A stretch of 64,000 nt of DNA from Diphasiastrum complanatum. Its lineage: Eukaryota; Streptophyta; Lycopodiopsida; Lycopodiales; Lycopodiaceae. The position numbers and the translations under genes are program-made. This document shows positions 32,701 through 42,893 of the stretch, one piece after another; the first letter of the stretch is position 1; each line of letters starts with the position of its first letter. The stretch lies in the NCBI GenBank assembly GCA_029204225.1, contig CM055106.1:40750368-40814367 (forward strand). Reading direction: 5' to 3'. Under the pieces are notes generated by a model that was given only the letters and a program-made list of their open reading frames with translations, was not told where the DNA came from and ran no database searches.

Positions 32701-33818
32701 AAAACTTCGGATGGTGTTTTGTTTGAGAGGCCTTTAGTGGAACATCTGTTCTGAATATAGGTTGCTGTTGAAACAGCTTCAGTCCAGAAGCACTTTGGAA
32801 GTGTCGCATGTGATAATATGCACTTTGTCGAATCAACTAAGAACCTGTTCTTTCTCTCAGCAAGACCATTTGACTGAGGCGAATAGGAAGTGATGTATTG
32901 TTGCTCAATGTCATTGTTAAGGTAGTAGTCCTTGAATTCATTGGAGATGTACTCTCCCCCGTTATCTGACCTCAGTGCTTTGATTCGTTTACCAGTTTGA
33001 TTCTCAGCATGCTCTTTGAATTGTCTGAATTTGATGAAAGCCTCTGATTTCTGTTTAATGAAATAAACAACTGTTCTTCTGGAGAATTCGTCAATAAAGG
33101 TGATGAAATACTTTGCATCTAGGAATGAAGGAGTTTGCATAGGTCCACATATATCTGTATGAACAACATCTAGCAGATCTTTTGCTACATGCATATGGTT
33201 TGATCTGAAAGGAATCCTAGCCTGCTTTCTAAAGATGCAGCTATGACAGACATGGAAATCGACCATACCAGAAGGATAGTCGAGATCAAAGACCATGGAT
33301 TGTCTGGACATGTTCATAACAGATGCATGATTCAAGTGTCCTAAGCGATGATGCCATAGTAATGCTTTATTTATTAGAACAAAGGTTTTCAAGGCTTGAC
33401 TAGACTTAGAATAGCAATATGCCAATCTATATAAGTAACCATGCCTCTTGCCAAGTGCAAGGATCTTATCACACCTATCAATAATTTTGCATTGATTAGA
33501 TTCGAATTCTACCTTATGACCTAAATCTGTAATTCTACTTACTAATAATAGATTTGTAGAGAGTTTAGGAACATATAAAACTTTTGCTAGTAATTTGAAT
33601 TGATCATGCTGGAATCGCAATCTTACAGTACCTTCACCTTCAATAGTGTGAGTACTATTGTCACCAAGATGAACAAATTTCTTCGTGCTGTAAAGAGTGT
33701 AGGAGTTGAAGATCTCATATTGATTGGTCATATGTTGAGTTGTTCCAGAATCCAGAAACCATGAATCATGCAAAAATGTGCTTTGATCTTTGACGAGGGC
33801 GCTTGAAAGCAATGTCAT
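32701..33818 (-). pseudogene. Copia protease, pre-integrase and integrase (open stretch of a relic)
   Basis: About 370 codons stay open. WFLDSGTTQHMTNQYEIF is the protease site, FKLLAKVLYVPKLSTNLLLVS the following block, ALLWHHRLGHLNHASVMNMSR...CHSCIFRKQARIPF the HHCC module, and LLDVVHTDICGPM, ITFIDEFSRRTVVYFIK, ALRSDNGGEY and ITSYSPQSNGLAERKNRFLVD the integrase core. It then runs into LTR sequence, so the element lacks all that normally follows integrase. Confidence 0.85.
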
Positions 33819-34140
33819 ACGATTGATCCAACAGCGGCCATCTGTAGATGTAACTTAGTAGTTACGTCTCTCACGTCATATAGTGAGTTCAAAATGTTCC
33901 AAACGTCTCTTGACGTTTTAGTTTCAACTATGTGTCCAATTTGTGTATATGATATATTGAGGATGATAAGCGCGAAAGCTTTACCGTCCTTTGATTTTCA
34001 CTTTGAGTCGTCATCTTCAAGTTTTACTTCTATACCTGTAACAACATCCCATTATTTGTTGGCGATTAGCAAGGTCTTCATCTCAAATTTTCACAAATAA
34101 TAATTGGATTCGTTCATCCTGTATTCCATGTTAGTTGTTT

Positions 34141-34647
34141 AAAAGAACAACTTGGTGAAAAAGATGACCTAATTCCCATAGAGCCCAATGGATTCTTCTA
34201 TTATCCGAATTTGATTATACAGTCGAAGTTCAATCTGAAAAACATCATTCAAATGCAAATTATTTATCAAGACTTGAAACTACAGAAGAAAAGGATTCAG
34301 TTTCTAACAGACTTTCAGATGAGGGAATACACAGTCTGCAGTTTTACAAGTGTCTATACACAGTATGCAGAATTACACAGAGTGTTACCATATTGTGGCA
34401 TTTTTCGCCTGTCAGGAATCTCGTTGAAAAATGCAGTGTCGACTTTTTTGCATTTTTCATCTGACAGAAATCTCGTGTAAAATCACATGTCGCATTTTTC
34501 GGTTTTCCAAAGAGCCTCAAATGTTAAGAAAATGTCTTTGACAAAGTGTGGGGCAACCCTAAATGAGATTTAAGGGCACCTTCTTTTTTGCTTTTTTTGC
34601 GAAAAACCCGACAGTGTCGCATGACTGTGGCTGTTTTAGTTCATTTC
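34141..34647. other. Unassigned sequence between two facing Copia pieces
   Basis: About 500 bp. A short imperfect repeat (ACAGTCTGCAG / ACAGTATGCAG, and ATTTTTCGCCTGTCAGGAAT / ATTTTTCATCTGACAGAAAT) is visible at 34330-34480. No gene. Confidence 0.35.
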
Positions 34648-34875
34648 TGCAGAGCTACATTTTTGGTTCATTTATGCAGACATAACGTTTACAGCCAATT
34701 TCACTGCTTATCATCAATCAATGACAAGGACCGGATGGATGCCAGCGGATCACCAGCCAACTGGCGATTGCAATTGATGACCTAAATTCTTAGTATAAGT
34801 AGTTATTCTTATTCATACAGTTTTAATTAGAATAACTCATTGAAAATCAGAATTATCAGAAGCATTTGAATAGTC

Positions 34876-34971
<96 letters not shown>

Positions 34972-35486
34972 CCTGCGAGCTTGAACACTCCTGAGCATTC
35001 TAGCTCACTTCTTAGAGTTGTTTTTTGTGCCACTGCTTATCAGCATTGCGCATTAATTCAGACTTTCATTTTAGCCGCTCAAAGATAGCAAAGAGTACGC
35101 GGCTTCGATCCGCAACTTATTGTACTCATTTACTTCTGTTTCGTTTTTGAATCAATACTATTCTTTATTGCGTTCAGCTTCATCTCAGAATGTATGCGTT
35201 TTCTAGAGTTCTTCGCGACTAATTATTTGTCTGATAATTTTCGATGCTTAATTGTTTGGCTACGTAATCATTGTAGTACTGGCAAATTCAAAGTTAGTTA
35301 CTATAAGTTCAAACGTGATTTCTAATCACTATTGTCTTGTTTGAAATTGATAGGCATAGTCATGCATTGGAAAGATGAAGATAGTTTATTCCACCATGCA
35401 CGAAAAGTTTTCTTTCTTGACACACGAATTATTTTTATTCGTTTCTTTTCGAGCTAGACCTATCTTCTGCACACCACTTTTCGACA
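34648..35486 (+). repeat. Copia 5' LTR with internal (CT)n
   Basis: Starts TGCAGAGCTACATTTTTGG and ends CTTTTCGACA before TGGTATCAGAGCC at 35487. It contains a pure CT tract (34878-34968) that the related partial LTR at 32464-32700 lacks. About 839 bp. The element body that should follow is missing: after about 220 bp a DNA transposon end begins at 35722. Confidence 0.75.
34878..34968. repeat. (CT)45 microsatellite inside an LTR
   Basis: A 91-bp uninterrupted CT tract. Its left edge coincides with the end of similarity to the facing LTR copy. Confidence 0.95.
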
Positions 35487-35499
35487 TGGTATCAGAGCC
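35487..35499 (+). other. Primer binding site (initiator tRNA-Met)
   Basis: TGGTATCAGAGCC directly after the LTR end. A near copy, TGGTATTAGAGC, occurs 44 bases on (35531). Confidence 0.85.
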
Positions 35500-35809
35500 A
35501 TTTCACTACTTCTTTATCTGATTCCAACATGGTATTAGAGCAAAAGCTCAAATACTTGATATCTTTTGCGATATCAAATTGATATCATACTTTTCAGTTC
35601 TTTTCAACCTTTCAGTGTCAGAGAATTGGTTTCCTATTGCTAGGATCACTACCAATTTTCTCCGTACTTTGTCATGCTCCTTCATAACAAACTTCACATA
35701 TTGATCATATGGCTCCTCTTATTTTTAGCACCCTGACGGGTGCTGGCACGCGTCAGGGTGGGCTAGGCAGGGAGTTTTTTTTGTTTGTTTTTGAATTAGT
35801 TGCCTTGGT

Positions 35810-36643
35810 TGTGAAAAATGCAAAAATAAGCTTGGTAGAGGCCAAAAATCTTGTATATAGATAAACACACATGTGTGGAGCCTGTTCCCACGTGTGAAAA
35901 TAGTGTACTTGTTATGTACCATAATCATATAGGTTGTACATATGATTTAATTCAAGTTCTAGTGGCTAAAAAGGCCAAAAACTAGTTTTCTAGACATATG
36001 ACACATGGCATCAGTCTATTGCTTGCATGAGCCACATCCTTTGGTTAGGTGTCACATCCCATGTGTAGAGGACAGCTCACATGTGTGGAATAAGTTGAAG
36101 TAGACGAATTTTGACTTCTAGAAGATTTTCAAGTAGATCTCCATATAGAAGGAAAATGGGCCAAAAGTGCTCAAAATAGAAGGTTTTGTCCAAGTGTCAA
36201 TTTTGCATGATGAATCATCATATGACAAAGCACCTTCACACATGTGGGATCAAAGGGATAATCAGTACCACGAGTTCCCACTTATTGTATATATAGAGCC
36301 ACATTTGGCCATAATCAATGGGAGACACCAATCTTGGTTTTGGAAGCAATTTTGAGTGATTCTCTCCATTTGTCTAGATTTGTTTTGATTGTTTTGAGGT
36401 TCTATCAATGTGTACTTGATTTTCAGGCTGGAGTCCGTACTCAGACAGTGTTTCACACGTGTGAAACCATAAAGTACACTTACTTTCAATTAATGATTGT
36501 TCTTGTTAGGATTTTGTGTCTAGAATTGATCTAGATTGATCTTAATCTGAAGTAGATTGATAGATCAAGTAATCTGACAACCAATCCCTCTTGAGGATCA
36601 GATTAGGATCCACTCTTGGTCCTTTTTGTACTCTTTTTGCACA
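35810..36643 (+). repeat. 5' LTR of the outer element
   Basis: Starts TGTGAAAAATGCAAAAATAAGC and ends TTTTTGCACA before the PBS. 834 bp, matched along its whole length by 44882-45715. Contains several ACACATGTGTG / CACGTGTG palindromic patches and a TATA-like GTATATATAGAGCC at about 36289. Confidence 0.95.
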
Positions 36644-36656
36644 TGGTATCAGAGCC
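36644..36656 (+). other. Primer binding site of the outer element
   Basis: TGGTATCAGAGCC immediately after the CACA end of the LTR; initiator tRNA-Met type. Confidence 0.9.
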
Positions 36657-36778
36657 TAGTACAAGAGGTTTTGTTGAAATTGATAGGGTTAATCCAAATC
36701 AAAGCCAAAATTAGCAATTTTTTGGAAACTAGTCAAATTTTGTGTAGCGAGTTGGATTTGATAGCTATCCTCAAAATT

Positions 36779-37479
36779 TGTGAAGAATTGCCAAAAATTG
36801 GCAAATCTAGCTTGATCAAAAACCATATAGAATAGTGTAAATTGTGTACACAAGTGGGTCTCACACATGTGAGGCCATGATGCCACATGGGAAACCCATC
36901 CTAATGTAGGTTAGGTCAATTCAAGAGAGTTGGTCATGTCTATTTGGTGGTCATCCCTACTTTATAGGACCTACACCTAAGTTTAAGGTGAAAATTTGAC
37001 CAACTAGCTACCTACCAAGCATAACTCTAGGAAATAGACTAGGGTTTCATTTTAGGTCAAGGAGAGTGAGTTCACTTCCTTATTACATGCTGGAAATCCA
37101 CCTAACTTCAAGAAGGAAGTCGAATTTGCTATGTATTCCCTCTCTCCATAGTGAGAAGATAGAAAATTTTTGGAGCTCATTGGCAATCTCAAGCTAGTTC
37201 ACTATGTACATTGAGTTTTTGTGATCCAAATGAAACCAAATCAATTTCTACTTGTTTCTCAGGTTGAAGGCCGTACTACAGCCTGTATTACACACGTGTG
37301 GGCTCGGATTTCAATGTTTATCAATGCTTTTGATTGTTAATGCTTGTTGTTTGTCAAATTGCCAATCTAGATCAACTTTTTTGTGTCTAGTTTTTTGATA
37401 GATTGTTAAGCAAGCATCCAATCACTCTTGTGGATCTTTTGTAGATCCATTTATGGTCCTAAAGTACAGTACTTTCACA
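36779..37479 (+). repeat. 5' LTR of the inner element
   Basis: Starts TGTGAAGAATTGCC with the palindrome TTGCCAAAAATTGGCAA, ends CAGTACTTTCACA at the PBS. 701 bp, nearly identical to 40643-41343. Contains a CACACGTGTGGG patch like the outer LTR, which hints at a family link. Confidence 0.95.
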
Positions 37480-37492
37480 TGGTATCAGAGCC
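37480..37492 (+). other. Primer binding site of the inner element
   Basis: TGGTATCAGAGCC directly after the LTR. Confidence 0.9.
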
Positions 37493-37905
37493 AAGTACAA
37501 GAGCATAACTAATGCAAATCCATTTTTAGCAAGTTTCGGTGCTAAAAACTAGTATTGAGAGGGCAAGCTAGAATCTTGATTTTGGTGAGGAGATTTGATC
37601 CCAAACTTGGTAGGGGTCCAAATCCGTACTGTCCACATGTGTGGGCACCTCTGAACCTGCATTTAATGCATGGTATTCATTTGATCCAAAAAAATTCAAT
37701 TTGTGAGCTGTTGGTGTAATTTTTGGTGGAGATCCTAGGATAATCTACCAAGATCATTTGCCATTGATTAGATTTGAATTTGTTTCATGGAATCTAATTA
37801 ATCTAGGCTGAGTTCAAGTCCTATTAAGGTTAAAAACAGGTCTTGAAAGTACACCAAGAAGGAAGAAAGAGATTAAGTCATTTTTTTGTCCAAAAATAGC
37901 CAAAA

Positions 37906-38253
37906 TTGGCAAGATTTGATTGTAAGTAGATTTCACATCATCTTATCTAAATTCCAACTTTGTGAGGGAGTGCTAGAACTGAGATTATAAGTCCATTTGT
38001 TGGATTAGAAATCTAATTTGAGTGAAAAACTACAAGAGAGAGACCTTAGTGAGTTTCTAGAGACAATCAAATCCATTTCTTGGCAAGATTTGTTTGAAAG
38101 TAATTTTCACTTCATCTTATCTTCATTCCAGCTTTGTGAGGGAGTGATAGAACTGTGATCATAAGTCCATTTGTTGGATTAGAAATCAAATTTGAGTGAA
38201 ACACTGCAAGTGTGAGACCTTTGTGAGTTTCAAGTCAATCAAATCTATTTCTT
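37906..38253. repeat. Tandem duplication, two copies of about 174 bp, in the leader
   Basis: The block TTGGCAAGATTTGATTGTAA (37906) recurs as TTGGCAAGATTTGTTTGAAA (38080). Shared landmarks are TTCACATCATCTTATCT/TTCACTTCATCTTATCT, CTTTGTGAGGGAGTG, AAGTCCATTTGTTGG and GAGACCTT. About 90% identity by eye. It lies just upstream of the gag start, where a packaging signal would be expected. Confidence 0.8.
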
Positions 38254-38275
38254 GTTTGTAGAAGTCACTAGTAAG

Positions 38276-40432
38276 ATGGGATCTGCTGGAGCATACCTTC
38301 TAGAAGCTAGTGAGAGGTTGAATTCTACAAATTATGCTATTTGGAAGGTTAGAATGGAGTCACTCTTAGTGCTCCAAGACCTTTATGAGTTCTTGATTGA
38401 AGATGAAGATGAACCTCTAGGTGCACAGGAGTTAGCTAGATACAAGAAGAGATCTAGGCTTGCACTTCATTGTGTGAAGATGAATGTGAGCAATGATTTG
38501 TTGAGAGAAGTATCAGCATGTACTAGTGCTAAAGAGACTTGGGAGTCTTTAAAATCAATCTATGAGTCTAGCAACACTTCTAGAGTTCTTATGCTTAGAA
38601 ATCAAATTTTGCAAAGCATGAGAAGAAGTGAGGAGAGTGCACAGGATTATGTACTCAAAATCAAGTCTCTAAATAGGGAGTTGACTTCCATTGGAGAGAA
38701 GATTCATGATGGAGAGCTTGTACAAATTGTCCTTAATGGTCTAGGAGATGACTTTGCAAATTTGGTCCAAAGTTTTGCCATCCAAGACACTTTGCCAACT
38801 ATAGAAAAACTTCACAGTGTATTAGTGGCTGAAGAGTGTAGGATGCTCCATGCAAAATCTAGGATGAGTTCCTTGTCTTTGCAGGATGGTGATGAGGAAG
38901 CCAATTTCTCATTCAAGGGCAAAAAGAAGACCAATGGAAAGAAGAAGCATCCAAAGGAGGCCAAAGAAGAGGATGATGCATCAAGTTCAAAGGACAAGTC
39001 AAAGCAAAAATGCTTCTTTTGTGGAAAGAAGGGGCATTATGCATCTAAATGCTACAAGAGGCTAAGAGCACAAGTGGAGGAGGACAAACAAGGAAACCTT
39101 GCAAAGGAGGAGGAGGAGGATGAAGTAGATGTATTCTTGATGGCATCTACATCCTCACCAACAAGCAATAGCAATTCAAGAGACAATTGGTGGATCGACA
39201 GTGGGGCTAGCTCCCACATGTCTTGTGAAAAGGACTTTTTTTCAACCTTACACTCATTCAATGATGCTAAAAAGTTTGTCTTTACTGCAAATGATGAAGA
39301 GTGTAGGATAGATGGTGTTGGCACCATTTCTTTGTATCTAGAATCCTCAAAATGCATGGATCTAGAAAATGTCCTTTATGTACCATCAATCACCAAGAAT
39401 ATGCTTAGTGTTGGTTTACTCTTAGAAAGTGGTTTGGATGTCCACTTTAAGCATGGTGTTTGTTTCATCTTGAAGAATGATGTTTGCATTGCAAAGGGAT
39501 TTAAGCATGGAAGATTGTTTAAGTTGGAAGCTAGTGTTGCTTTTGAAAGAATGAGCTTGGCAAATGAGGAGATCACTCAGGAGGAGATCTTGGCAAAGTG
39601 TGATCTTGCTTGCATTGAGGAGGAGCATCAAAAGGAGGAAGATCTTGAGGATCAGCCTCAAAGCATGAGAGTTCCAAGGGAGTCCTCAATGACAATGGCC
39701 GAGTCATCAAATTGCATGCAAATTGTCCATTCAAGTGTGCATCTTGCAAGGGTGGTGAGCATTGGAGAGTCTACTATCTTTGAATACTTTTTGGAAAGTA
39801 TTAGTAGACATGAGATGACTTGTTTCTTACCTTTAAGATCCATGGTGATTATTACTTTGTATGACAAGACAATGAAATGGGATGCTTTGAAATCTACATT
39901 TGTTGTTGATAAAGCAATTTCATTGGATAACTATTTTTGTAATAGTTTGAATAGAGTCATAAAAGATGAAACATCATTTGCTTTGAAAATCTTTGTGTCC
40001 ACATGCTTTGTGCATGATCATTCCAATGTAAGGACCAAAGATTATCCTATTTCAATGATAGGAATAATGGTAGTGTTTTGCTCTTCAAGTAGAGAATGTA
40101 GAATCTACTTGTTTTCAACCAAAGAATTTGTCAATGGTGGAAATGTGATCTTTCAAGAGTGGAAGATTTGTAAACTTGAAGAAGCACCTTTGGATCAACA
40201 CATTATTCAATTCATTGATGTTTTGGAGTCAAGTCAAGTGGAGGATCAAGCTCAAGACCCGAGGACTCCAAGAAGAACCTTGAGTATCAAGATGGAGCCA
40301 TCTAGGCTCAATCAAATGGATCAAGCAAGACAAGTTGTCTTTGGCAACATTATTTATGCACTTAATATTTTCATTGATGTATCTTCAAGTGCACAAAATG
40401 CCTTGGAATCCATGGCTTGGCATGATGTTTAG
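38276..40432 (+). CDS. Gag-protease polyprotein with an unknown C-terminal domain
   Basis: The frame is open from 38252. I choose the ATG at 38276 (MGSAGAYLLEASERLNSTNY) because related Gags here start the same way (MATNGGYMLESNDRL, MAFISAYLLDSSDRL). By residue: Copia Gag about 1-200; basic region; knuckle CFFCGKKGHYASKC about 245; aspartic protease WWIDSGASSHMS about 305; LENVLYVPSITKNMLSVGLLLESGL about 365, the block that normally precedes integrase. From about 430 to the end (about 290 residues) nothing resembles integrase or RT. The part is acidic, then mixed (TIFEYFLESISRHEMTCF, GIMVVFCSSSRECRIY, VIFQEWKICKLEEAPLDQ). The last 30 residues (NIIYALNIFIDVSSSAQNAL) faintly recall the Copia linker before RT. 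The role of the tail is unknown. Confidence 0.85.
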   Translation: MGSAGAYLLEASERLNSTNYAIWKVRMESLLVLQDLYEFLIEDEDEPLGAQELARYKKRSRLALHCVKMNVSNDLLREVSACTSAKETWESLKSIYESSNTSRVLMLRNQILQSMRRSEESAQDYVLKIKSLNRELTSIGEKIHDGELVQIVLNGLGDDFANLVQSFAIQDTLPTIEKLHSVLVAEECRMLHAKSRMSSLSLQDGDEEANFSFKGKKKTNGKKKHPKEAKEEDDASSSKDKSKQKCFFCGKKGHYASKCYKRLRAQVEEDKQGNLAKEEEEDEVDVFLMASTSSPTSNSNSRDNWWIDSGASSHMSCEKDFFSTLHSFNDAKKFVFTANDEECRIDGVGTISLYLESSKCMDLENVLYVPSITKNMLSVGLLLESGLDVHFKHGVCFILKNDVCIAKGFKHGRLFKLEASVAFERMSLANEEITQEEILAKCDLACIEEEHQKEEDLEDQPQSMRVPRESSMTMAESSNCMQIVHSSVHLARVVSIGESTIFEYFLESISRHEMTCFLPLRSMVIITLYDKTMKWDALKSTFVVDKAISLDNYFCNSLNRVIKDETSFALKIFVSTCFVHDHSNVRTKDYPISMIGIMVVFCSSSRECRIYLFSTKEFVNGGNVIFQEWKICKLEEAPLDQHIIQFIDVLESSQVEDQAQDPRTPRRTLSIKMEPSRLNQMDQARQVVFGNIIYALNIFIDVSSSAQNALESMAWHDV

Positions 40433-40642
40433 TTTTGAAGTGTGCTACATGTATATAGACACATTTACGGAACATCTTGTAAGGGATCCTCTAAGAGGTG
40501 GTGAAAGATCCTTCATGGACATCATTCTCTATTGGAGTCTCAAAAGTTCCTTCTTTGTAGCTGGATTTTTTAGACACTTCTAAAAGCTTTCATTGATCTA
40601 TGAAGAGAGTTGTAAATAGATCAAGCTAAATTTGAGGAGGAG

Positions 40643-41343
40643 TGTGAAGAATTGCCAAAAATTGGCAAATCTAGCTTGATCAAAAACCATATAGAATAGT
40701 GTAAATTGTGTACACAAGTGGGTCCCACACATGTGAGGCCATGATGCCACATGGGAAACCCATCCTAATGTAGGTTAGGTCAATTCAAGAGAGTTGGTCA
40801 TGTCTATTTGGTGGTCATCCCTACTTTATAGGACCTACACCTAAGTTTAAGGTGAAAATTTGACCAACTAGCTACCTACCAAGCATAACTCTAGGAAATA
40901 GACTAGGGTTTCATTTTAGGTCAAAGAGAGTGAGTTCACTTCCTTATTACATGCTGGAAATCCACCTAACTTCAAGAAGGAAGTCGAATTTGCTATGTAT
41001 TCCCTCTCTCCATAGTGAGAAGATAGAAAATTTTTGGAGCTCATTGGCAATCTCAAGCTAGTTCACTATGTACATTGAGTTTTTGTGATCCAAATGAAAC
41101 CAAATCAATTTCTACTTGTTTCTCAGGTTGAAGGCCGTACTACATCCTGTATTACACACGTGTGGGCTCGGATTTCAATGTTTATCAATGCTTTTGATTG
41201 TTAATGCTTGTTGTTTGTCAAATTGCCAATCTAGATCAACTTTTTTGTGTCTAGTTTTTTGATAGATTGTTAAGCAAGCATCCAATCACTCTTGTGGATC
41301 TTTTGTAGATCCATTTATGGTCCTAAAGTACAGTACTTTCACA
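40643..41343 (+). repeat. 3' LTR of the inner element
   Basis: A 701-bp near-identical copy of 36779-37479. Preceded by a purine tract TTTGAGGAGGAG and followed by outer-element leader sequence. Confidence 0.95.
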
Positions 41344-42893
41344 AGATTTTTGGTCCAAATCTTGTTGTGGGCTGTAGGAACCCTTTTCACACGTGTTAGT
41401 CCGTACAGCTCCGGTTTTGACTGAAAAATTTCAAAAATTTGTAGAATTTGACTCACATATCCAATTTGAGTGATTTTTGGTGCAAAATCAAGCATTTTCT
41501 ATAGAAAATCTAATCCCTTGATTAGTTCTTGGATTAGATCAGCCAAAAAATTAAATTTGAAGCTTGAAATAGGTGCATTAATTGATCATCTCTGATTTTT
41601 TGAGTGTATGTTGAAGTTGAGAGAGATTTTGCTAAAATCATAGATTAAGGAGTGATATGCAAGGTCCATTGTACCATCACTCTAGATTTGTTCAAGAGTG
41701 ATAGGGTCAAGTTTAGAAGCATCAATTTGCTAGAAAACATCCTTGGATCTGTCCTCCAAGTGAAACCTTTGAGAGTTTCTAGTGCATATAGAGCATCTAT
41801 GCAAATCTTTTGTAGAATTTGACATAGATTGGCTTCAATTGAAAGTTCTAGAAAAGAGATTGAGATCCAAGTCACATTATTCAATCCTACTCAATTTGTT
41901 TGAGTGTTTGTGAGGTTTGAAAAGAGTCATTAAGGTGTCTATGACAAATGTGTAGAGAGAGATCCAATTTTCTAAGAGTTCCTTCCTTTGTAGAAGGCAA
42001 GATCTAGAAGCTCATTTTGTGTTGTTATTGGTGGAGAATTTGTATTCTCCTAGGTGGTCAAATCTTTCTAAGTGGCATTAGCTCTTTGAAGCACAATATC
42101 TTAGTGAGAAAAATCACAACTTTTGATTTTGAATTTCATTCCAAGTCTTAAAAGGTAGAGTAATTGGTGGAATCCAATAGGAGTGATTGAATTCAATTTG
42201 TTGAGCAAAAATTGACATAGTATGTATGAAACTCAAATTAGTTCTATTCAACTTTCTTTGTGAGAGTGTGAGGGTCAATTTGAGATCCCATTGGATGTCT
42301 ACAATGAGGAGTCCATATTTGAGTATTCATGCATGGTTGAGATCTTTGTGAATCTCTAATTGTCTAATTTTTTGAGCTTTGTGAAAAATTGGTGGTATAG
42401 TTTGTTGTCAAATCAAATCAAATTCATTCTAAATATCAAGTGTGAGATTATTTGGGTCAAGAGTGAGTCCAAAAGAAGTGATTAAGTTTGATTTTCATGT
42501 CGTTGAAACAAAACCCATCTTTTGTTCAAGAATCTCAAGTGTTGAGAGAACTAGTCAAGTGAAAAGGAAAATCTAGGTGTCAAATCTTTTTCATATCCAT
42601 TTCAACTTTCAAAAGAAAGAGTCATTGGTATTTGATGATTCCAATAGGAGATTGGATCTGATTTCTTTAGTGATTTGATTCAAAGATTGTGTGCTTTTGT
42701 CTTAGTGATCAAAGCAAAGTTTCCAAGTGACTAGTCATTACTGTGAAGATTGATTCTTAGGTTTGTGAGCTAGATCTTTTGTAGATCCTTCTAGATTGTT
42801 GAAGATGTTCAAATCTAGTCTCTTGAAAGTCACAAATTACATTTGTAGAATCATATCACAGGTTTTTATTCACATGGCATCAATGGCATCCTA
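41344..42893 (+). other. Non-coding leader of the outer element
   Basis: About 1.55 kb between the inner element and the 616-codon frame. AT-rich, with many short repeats of TTTGTAGA, GAGATTG and AGTGATTGA type and no open frame of note. A Gag N-terminal domain would be expected in this position but is not recognisable. Confidence 0.5.

Larger units (their letters stand above)
32464..34140 (-). mobile_element. Ty1/copia relic, minus strand (part of Gag, protease, integrase, part of LTR)
   Basis: Minus strand: a Gag fragment (about 34105-33850, with blocks such as DVVTG, AFALIILNIS, TSRDVWNIL), then protease, pre-integrase and integrase (33818-32701), directly followed by LTR sequence (32700-32464). 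RT and RNase H are absent. The LTR part matches, in opposite orientation, the start of the LTR at 34648-35486, so two copies of one family face each other here. Broken; fossil. Confidence 0.8.
36779..41343 (+). mobile_element. Nested, very young Copia-type element encoding Gag-protease plus an unknown domain
   Basis: Two 701-bp direct LTRs differ at only about three positions by eye (about 0.4%). A PBS at 37480, a 770-bp leader with a 174-bp tandem duplication, and one open 726-codon frame fill the rest. The flanking 5-mers (AAATT left, AGATT right) fit a target duplication with one difference. There is no RT, RNase H or integrase, and at 4.57 kb there is no room for them. It looks whole for a non-autonomous element. 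It is inserted in the leader of the outer element at 35810-45715, so it is the younger of the two, in line with its LTRs. Confidence 0.9.
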
